Assembly (NCBI GenBank): GCA_013298405.1 | Contig: JAAFHP010000006.1 | Span: 728-34,835 of the forward strand | Source of the DNA: Alphaproteobacteria bacterium | Lineage (GTDB): Bacteria; Pseudomonadota; Alphaproteobacteria; Rickettsiales; Rickettsiaceae | Reading direction: 5' to 3' | Length of the DNA: 34,108 nucleotides | Shown here: piece after piece, positions 28,226 through 34,108 of the stretch | Position numbering within the stretch: position 1 is the first letter of the stretch | Layout: every line of letters begins with the position of its first letter | The notes under the pieces: generated by a model | The model's database searches: none | What the model was told of the DNA's origin: nothing | What the model saw: only the letters and a program-made list of their open reading frames with translations | Program-made: the position numbers and the translations under genes

Positions 28226-30358
28226 ATGAAGTTTTTTTGCAAACTGGTATTTACTTTTGTCACATTGTTATGTGGAATAAATAATGTCTATGCAAATAAT
28301 GGGCAAATCAAAGCAAAGCAAATTCAGTATAATACTAATGATGAAACCATAACCGCTATTGGAGATGTTTATATTCGGTTTGAAGAATATGAAATCAATG
28401 CTGATTTAGTTCATTATGATATTCACAATGACATTGTGTATGCAGAAGGGAATATAAGAATAAACGATAAGAAAAGTAATACTATCTATGGTGAAAAGGC
28501 GATTTTTAAAGATCGATTTAAAAAAGGCATAATAGAAGAATTTATTGCAAAACTTGATAAAGATTCAGTAGTAGTTGCTAGATTTGCTAAAAGGCTTGAT
28601 AGTAATAATGTACAACTGGAAAAAACTGCCTTTACTTCATGTCAATTTAATTGCAATAAAAACCCCATTTGGCAAATAAAAGCCCAAAAGACTAATATAG
28701 ACTATGCCAAACAAAAACTTGTATATAAAAATGTATTTTTTGAAGTATATGGAGTACCTGTAATTTTTCTTCCGTATTTTTCTCATCCTGCGCCACAAGC
28801 TGATGGGCAGTCTGGGGTGCTAGCTCCAAAGATTAAAAATAATGATTTTCTTGTGCCATTTTATTTCAGACCTAAATCAAACATGGATGCAACTATAAGT
28901 CCTAGGCTTTCTAAAAATTACACAATATTTGAAACAGAATTTAGGCATAAGCTAGAATCAGGGGAGTATAAAATACTTGGCAGTTTTGGTAATCCACCAA
29001 TTAGTAAAAGTAAAAATACTGATATAGTAAAAAACAGGCCAGGGCGGTACCATGTATTTGCCAAGGGCGACTTTAGCTTCAATCAACTGGATTATGGGTT
29101 TAATATAAAAAGAACTTCGGATAAGGCATATTTAGTAAATTATCATAATATTTTTGACCCATACTTAACTTCTAGTTTCTACTTGCGAGAAGTTGATCAT
29201 AGTAATTACGTCAATCTTGAAAGTTTTTATTTCCAAGATATGAGATCAAGTAACACCAAGAGACGTGAACCTTTGGTGTTTCCTAGTGTGCAAACCAAGA
29301 ATGTAGTAAGTCTAAATGAAGATGAAACAACATTATTAAATATTAGTAATAAAACAATCGCATATAGGGAGCTTTCAGAATTTCAGTTATTCAGAACGTC
29401 GCTTAATTTAGCTGTAACCAATTTTTTTGTAACGGATACTGGGCATATTATTGATACTTCTTTGTCAAATAGAGGCGATTTGTATTGGGTAGATAATTTG
29501 GGTAATGTCAACTTACCTGAGAAAGCAAAAGTATGGTATCGAAATATTCCAGAAATAAGTAGCAGAGTAAGGTATCCATTAGTAAAATCTATAAATGAAA
29601 ATGCTAGCCTAAAATTTGAGCCAACCGCTATATTGACAGTGGGTAGAAAATATGAGGAACGTTTTAGTAAATTTGGGTTGGTTGATCAAAATAAAGTTGA
29701 GCTTTCAGATGCTACCTTATTCCTGACCAATCGACATGGTGGTGTAGATTTTCATGAATATGGAACTAGATTTACATATGGTGGGAATACATCAATGCAT
29801 TATGGTAGTTCATATTATCAGCTTTTCTTAGGCCAACTTATTGAAAAAAATAATGTTACTAATAAAGTTAAAAATGTTGATGTCGGTAATTTAGAAAATC
29901 ATCATTATGTCGGTAATTTATCCTATGCTTTTGCTAATAGTTTTGAATTGTTTTATAGTTTTCGCCGCGACAACAAGCTAAAGCCTGTAAGGAATGAAAC
30001 TGGTATGATGTATAGTTATGATAAGATAAGTAGCCACTTAAATTATAGCGAAATTTATAATATCCCTAAGTACTTTGCGCATGAAGAGTTTGAACCAGAT
30101 AAAGATAAAAGAAAACAAATTAGATTTGATGTAGCATATAGACTTACTTCAAATGTCACAGTTGGAAGCGGCGCTAGGCTAGATTTAAGTCCGTCAAAGA
30201 CCTCTGTTTTATCAAGAACTATCAGAGTGACATATCATTTTGATTGTGTTAGTATCGACGGCACAATAACTGATAATTACCTGCATAATAGTCTAAGCGG
30301 TGTTAAAAAAGTACGGACAAAGACATTTGCGATAGGGTTAAAAGCAATTAATATGTAA
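28226..30358 (+). CDS. lptD: LPS-assembly protein LptD (start at ATG 28226 gives a clean signal peptide)
   Basis: MKFFCKLVFTFVTLLCGINNVYANN signal; OstA-like N-domain (IKAKQIQYNTNDETITAIGDVYIRFEEYEINADLVHYDIHNDIVYAEGNIRI); PVIFLPYFSHPAPQADGQSGVLAP. Confidence 0.92.
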   Translation: MKFFCKLVFTFVTLLCGINNVYANNGQIKAKQIQYNTNDETITAIGDVYIRFEEYEINADLVHYDIHNDIVYAEGNIRINDKKSNTIYGEKAIFKDRFKKGIIEEFIAKLDKDSVVVARFAKRLDSNNVQLEKTAFTSCQFNCNKNPIWQIKAQKTNIDYAKQKLVYKNVFFEVYGVPVIFLPYFSHPAPQADGQSGVLAPKIKNNDFLVPFYFRPKSNMDATISPRLSKNYTIFETEFRHKLESGEYKILGSFGNPPISKSKNTDIVKNRPGRYHVFAKGDFSFNQLDYGFNIKRTSDKAYLVNYHNIFDPYLTSSFYLREVDHSNYVNLESFYFQDMRSSNTKRREPLVFPSVQTKNVVSLNEDETTLLNISNKTIAYRELSEFQLFRTSLNLAVTNFFVTDTGHIIDTSLSNRGDLYWVDNLGNVNLPEKAKVWYRNIPEISSRVRYPLVKSINENASLKFEPTAILTVGRKYEERFSKFGLVDQNKVELSDATLFLTNRHGGVDFHEYGTRFTYGGNTSMHYGSSYYQLFLGQLIEKNNVTNKVKNVDVGNLENHHYVGNLSYAFANSFELFYSFRRDNKLKPVRNETGMMYSYDKISSHLNYSEIYNIPKYFAHEEFEPDKDKRKQIRFDVAYRLTSNVTVGSGARLDLSPSKTSVLSRTIRVTYHFDCVSIDGTITDNYLHNSLSGVKKVRTKTFAIGLKAINM

Positions 30359-30375
30359 TTTAAAAAATATATTTT

Positions 30376-31257
30376 ATGAGAAAATTAATAATTCTTTTTA
30401 TCATTGGTTTTACAAGTACGGTTTTTGCAAATTTGCCTGACATAATCGCTTTAGTTAATGACAAACCAATTACAAAATATGACTTTGAGTCGAGAAAAAA
30501 AATGGTAATCGTCTTAAACAATATTGATGCCTCTGATCAAGCAATAAATGCGAAGATAAACAATAGTGTATTAAATTTGTTAATTGAAGAGGAGTTGCTT
30601 AATCAACATGCAGCAAGTGTGAGCGGTAAGGTAAGCAAGGAGCAGCTAGATTCTGCAATAGCAACGATTGAAAAAAGAAATAACATGCCAAAGGGTGGTA
30701 TGGCAGCTTTGATGAATGAGCAGGGGCTTAGTATGGAATCCTTCAGAAGACAAATAGCAGCTGAGATAATCAAACATAATATTATTACTTCTCTTTCAAA
30801 TTCTGTTTCAGTTTCTCCGTCAGAACTTGATGTAGCTGTCATAGATAATAAGAAGGATTTAGATATAGAAGCGTGGATCTTTACCGCTCGTGATTCAAAT
30901 AGTGATACTCACAAACACATGATGGAATTGCGCAAAAGAATTTATAGTTGTGATAAAGTAGAACAAAAACTCTATGATAGTTTTGCTGATGCAGAGAAAT
31001 TTGACCGTAAATTATCACAAATGCCCTCTAGCACTAAGTCAGTAGTAACTGATACTAAATCAGGCAGTGCAAGCAGTGTATATAAAGAAGATGGAAAATA
31101 TAAATTGGTTTTTGTTTGTAAAAAAGATACGAACCTAGCTTCTGGAGATTTGGACAAAATTAAGGCGTTTATTTCAAATAAAAAAATGTCACAAAAAGCT
31201 ACAAAGTTTTTCAAAGATATGAAATCAAAAGCCTATATTAAAATTCTAGTTAAGTAA
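30376..31257 (+). CDS. SurA-like periplasmic chaperone (SurA_N domain; parvulin domain not evident)
   Basis: Signal peptide; DIIALVNDKPITKYDFESRKKMVIVLNN... LLIEEELLNQHAASVSGKVSKEQLDSAIATIEKRNNMPKGG; between lptD and rsmA. Confidence 0.82.
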   Translation: MRKLIILFIIGFTSTVFANLPDIIALVNDKPITKYDFESRKKMVIVLNNIDASDQAINAKINNSVLNLLIEEELLNQHAASVSGKVSKEQLDSAIATIEKRNNMPKGGMAALMNEQGLSMESFRRQIAAEIIKHNIITSLSNSVSVSPSELDVAVIDNKKDLDIEAWIFTARDSNSDTHKHMMELRKRIYSCDKVEQKLYDSFADAEKFDRKLSQMPSSTKSVVTDTKSGSASSVYKEDGKYKLVFVCKKDTNLASGDLDKIKAFISNKKMSQKATKFFKDMKSKAYIKILVK

Positions 31258-31260
31258 TTA

Positions 31261-32079
31261 ATGCTAGATTCAATAGCTAAATTAGCTGCTAAGCATGGCA
31301 TAGTTCCAGTAAAAAAGTTTGGTCAGAACTTCATCTATGATGATAGTTTATGCGATAAAATCGTTCGATTTTCCGAAATTACTAGTAAATCTACAGTACT
31401 TGAAATTGGCCCTGGTCCAGCAGGGCTGACTAGATCAATATTAAAAATTTTTCCAAAAAAACTAACGGTGATAGAAATGGATGCTAGGTGTTTGCCTCTT
31501 TTAGATGAAATAAAAGATCATTATAAAGTATTAGAGATAATCAACAAAGATGCCCTCAAAGTTAAGTTATCTGAAGTAGCTAAGGAAGACAAATTAGATA
31601 TTATATCGAACTTGCCATATAATGTGGGCACGCTATTACTAACCGATTGGCTTAGTCAACTGGGTAGAATACAATCAATGACTTTGATGTTGCAAAAGGA
31701 AGTTGTAGATAGAATTACCGCAACAAAAGATTCAAAAGCATATGGCAGATTGTCAGTTTTTGTACAAATATTTTGCCGTGTATCCAAGTGTTTTGATGTT
31801 AGCCCTAAAGTCTTTTACCCGCAGCCCAAGGTGTGGTCTAGTGTGGTTCGGTTAGTGCCAAGGGATGTAGTGCCAGATAGTCAGGTTGTAAAAAACCTAG
31901 AACACATAACTAGGCTTGCGTTCTCAGGTCGGCGTAAAATGATCAAATCTTCACTTGCAAGCCTTGTTGATAATGTAGTCGAATTGCTCAGTAAATTAGA
32001 TATTGATCCTAGCTATAGGGCCGAGAATATATCTCCAGAAGAATATTTGCAACTTGCTAGGGCATTAAAAATGCTGTAA
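31261..32079 (+). CDS. rsmA: 16S rRNA (adenine1518/1519-N6)-dimethyltransferase
   Basis: KKFGQNFIYD; VLEIGPGPAGLTRSIL; IISNLPYNVGTLLL; PQPKVWSSVVRL; FSGRRKMIKSSL. Confidence 0.96.
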   Translation: MLDSIAKLAAKHGIVPVKKFGQNFIYDDSLCDKIVRFSEITSKSTVLEIGPGPAGLTRSILKIFPKKLTVIEMDARCLPLLDEIKDHYKVLEIINKDALKVKLSEVAKEDKLDIISNLPYNVGTLLLTDWLSQLGRIQSMTLMLQKEVVDRITATKDSKAYGRLSVFVQIFCRVSKCFDVSPKVFYPQPKVWSSVVRLVPRDVVPDSQVVKNLEHITRLAFSGRRKMIKSSLASLVDNVVELLSKLDIDPSYRAENISPEEYLQLARALKML

Positions 32080-32099
32080 ATTGCCAGTTCAAATAAATT

Positions 32100-32666
32100 T
32101 TGAACATGGACAGGGTACATATGCAAATTATAGCAACAACTCAAAGCGCACTAAGAAGTAAATATGTAATAATTGTGCTGGGCATCCTTTTAATTTTCTT
32201 ATCTGCGCAAGCAAGTATACCTCTTAAGCCGGTGCCAATAACCCTATACAGTGTTGGAGTGCTCATCATTTCCCTGTGTTATAAAAGAAGGGAAGCAGTT
32301 GCTAGTATGGTAGGTTTTATAATGCTTGGAGCTGCTGGGATGCCCGTGTTTTCTGGTTTTAGCGGTGGTATTCATGTGTTGTTTGGTCCAACTGGTGGTT
32401 ATATTTTTGGTATGCTATTATGTGTTGCAGTAGTGACTTATTTAAGAGAAAAGTTTGGTGAGGATAGTTGGCTAAAATTATTTATCTATAGCACGGTGGG
32501 CTCTGCATGCTTGTTTATCGTTGGTTTGCCGCAATTGGCTTTTTTTGTCGGAGCTGATAAGGTGCTTGCACTTGGATTATACCCATTTATTTTGCCAGGA
32601 ATTGCTAAGGCTTTCTTTACCGCGTCTTCTGTCAGGATTATAAAAAATAAGCTTAATGGAAAATAA
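32100..32666 (+). CDS. bioY: Biotin transporter BioY family protein (TTG start, or ATG at 32106)
   Basis: [76 protein letters not shown]. Confidence 0.93.
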   Translation: MNMDRVHMQIIATTQSALRSKYVIIVLGILLIFLSAQASIPLKPVPITLYSVGVLIISLCYKRREAVASMVGFIMLGAAGMPVFSGFSGGIHVLFGPTGGYIFGMLLCVAVVTYLREKFGEDSWLKLFIYSTVGSACLFIVGLPQLAFFVGADKVLALGLYPFILPGIAKAFFTASSVRIIKNKLNGK

Positions 32667-33093
32667 ACTACCTATTAAATTTAGGCCACATCACTTCATG
32701 TGTTCTCTTGGTTTTAGAGGAAAAGGATATTCAGCTGATTTTGTTAGAAATTACAAAAAAATTGTCAATATTATTAAGGAGGATGAAAGTACCTTAATTG
32801 AGGTTGCTCAGTATATGGATGATGTGTGCACAGTATGTCCAAATAGAATTGACGATGTAGTTTGTAAAACTCAAGATAAAATAGTTGGTTTAGACAAAAG
32901 GCATAGTGAAGTCCTGGGTTTAAAGTCAGGAGAAGTTTTGTCTTGGAAGCAAGCAAAGGATAAGATTAAAGAAAAAATGACAGTTGAAAAATTCCATTAC
33001 GCCTGTCAAGGTTGTAACTGGAAAGTTTATGGAGTGTGTCAAGAATCTCTAGAGAACTTACAATCAGAAGACTGTAGTGATGGAAGTAAGTAA
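32656..33093 (+). CDS. DUF1284 domain protein with conserved cysteines
   Basis: [31 protein letters not shown]; cysteines in [13 protein letters not shown] and [12 protein letters not shown]. Confidence 0.85.
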   Translation: MENKLPIKFRPHHFMCSLGFRGKGYSADFVRNYKKIVNIIKEDESTLIEVAQYMDDVCTVCPNRIDDVVCKTQDKIVGLDKRHSEVLGLKSGEVLSWKQAKDKIKEKMTVEKFHYACQGCNWKVYGVCQESLENLQSEDCSDGSK

Positions 33094-33108
33094 CTAATGC
33101 CCTTTTTT

Positions 33109-34107
33109 CTATACCACTTCCACTTCTTCGCCTACAGGAAGATCACCAGCGCATTTTGGCTCAAATTTCTCTTCTGCTTCACCAAGGTGTGCGCCTAAAA
33201 TACCTGCTATTTGTGCATCCACTGATCCAACATGCTCTAAGTCTTTTTGCAGAGCTGCTAGGTCACTGTCTACTTTGTACACCTCTATACCGTTTGATTC
33301 TTTAGCAGCAAGAGCAACATCTCTATGATTACCTATTTTTTTAAACACTATAAGCTCGCTACCATCTGCATTAATACATTTTTCCTTAGTATATAATCTG
33401 TAATCTCCATATTTAGCTGAGTAAATCTTTAGCTCATACAGTATTTCTACAGATTCATTATTAGATATTTTTTTCTTAATAACCTTTACCCCGCTCTTAC
33501 CGTGAGCACCAGTAAAACCAATTTCAATTGCTGTTTTGAATTTATCTAGCAATTCACCCTCAAGACCTAAGCTATTTGGTATAGCAAAATAAGTTGCCTT
33601 ACCTGCGTGGTTAAAAACTTTGAATACTTCTCCACTACTACCCTTTGATTCGGAATATTTCTCATCTGGGCTGGCATTACCGGATTTTATCACCCAGCTT
33701 TGCTCTTTTACCTTATCAGCCTGAAATTTTGACAACTCTCTTTGTTTTGTTTTTTGTCCTTGATAAATTTGATGTATTTGTTGTTCTATCGATAAATACC
33801 TCTCTTCCTCTTCTTGTGTTGGAGGGGTATATTCTTCTTCAGTAGTATCTTCATCACTTTGTCCGTCTGGTTCAGAAAAATCATCTGGTTGCCTAATACC
33901 CAAAGCCACTTCTAATAATTTAATGCACTCCCTATGTCCTGCGAATTTGGCCCAATCTAATGGAGTAAAACCACCATTATCTTTTTCATTAAAAAGAGCA
34001 CCATTATCGAGCAAAAATTTCAATATATTAGGATTGCCACGCATTGCTGCAGTATGTACTACAGTAGCACCAGTATCGGCATGTCTAGCATTTATATTTA
34101 GCTTAAA
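33109..34107 (-). CDS. Ankyrin-repeat protein, N-terminus outside the window; C-terminal RelE/HigB-like segment suspected
   Basis: Frame is open to the window edge (FKLNINARHADTGATVVHTAAMRGNPNILKFLLDNGALFNEKDNGGFTPLDWAKFAGHRECIKLL): ankyrin repeats; C-terminal LLDKFKTAIEIGFTGAHGKSGVKVIKKK...ILYELKIYSAKYGDYRLYTKEK...ELIVFKKIGNHRDVA. Confidence 0.85.
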   Translation of the reverse strand, partial: FKLNINARHADTGATVVHTAAMRGNPNILKFLLDNGALFNEKDNGGFTPLDWAKFAGHRECIKLLEVALGIRQPDDFSEPDGQSDEDTTEEEYTPPTQEEEERYLSIEQQIHQIYQGQKTKQRELSKFQADKVKEQSWVIKSGNASPDEKYSESKGSSGEVFKVFNHAGKATYFAIPNSLGLEGELLDKFKTAIEIGFTGAHGKSGVKVIKKKISNNESVEILYELKIYSAKYGDYRLYTKEKCINADGSELIVFKKIGNHRDVALAAKESNGIEVYKVDSDLAALQKDLEHVGSVDAQIAGILGAHLGEAEEKFEPKCAGDLPVGEEVEVV

Positions 34108-34108
34108 G

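Overview
The window is an AT-rich bacterial segment. Gene content and order fit an alphaproteobacterium of the Rickettsiales type: hemE next to a PpsR/CoaE/DnaQ cluster, two tandem cysteine desulfurases in the isc operon, and ankyrin genes. That placement is inferred, not tested. Most of the window is housekeeping: a partial mrdA, fmt-def, hemJ-hemH-hemE, ppsR-coaE-dnaQ-5-FTHF cyclo-ligase-cvpA-tatC-serS, iscR-nifS-iscS-iscU-iscA, xseA, lptD-surA-like-rsmA, bioY and DUF1284. The accessory content comprises five parts: (i) an SBP_bac_3 + TRIC/UPF0126 fusion protein; (ii) a cluster of short palindromic repeats; (iii) a 1015-aa protein with an N-terminal LuxR-type HTH, one hydrophobic segment, an NB-ARC/STAND ATPase and kinesin-light-chain-like TPRs, with a small ankyrin gene divergent from it across a dyad-rich intergenic region; (iv) a surface-polysaccharide operon (rmlC, rmlD, DegT aminotransferase, GNAT, two GT2, plus a convergent acyltransferase-3); (v) a truncated ankyrin protein whose C-terminal part resembles RelE/HigB-type toxins. 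The hemE-ppsR intergenic region looks like the chromosomal replication origin: transcription diverges from it, it is AT-rich, and it carries a perfect DnaA box plus variant boxes. No tRNA, rRNA, CRISPR array or transposase was recognised.
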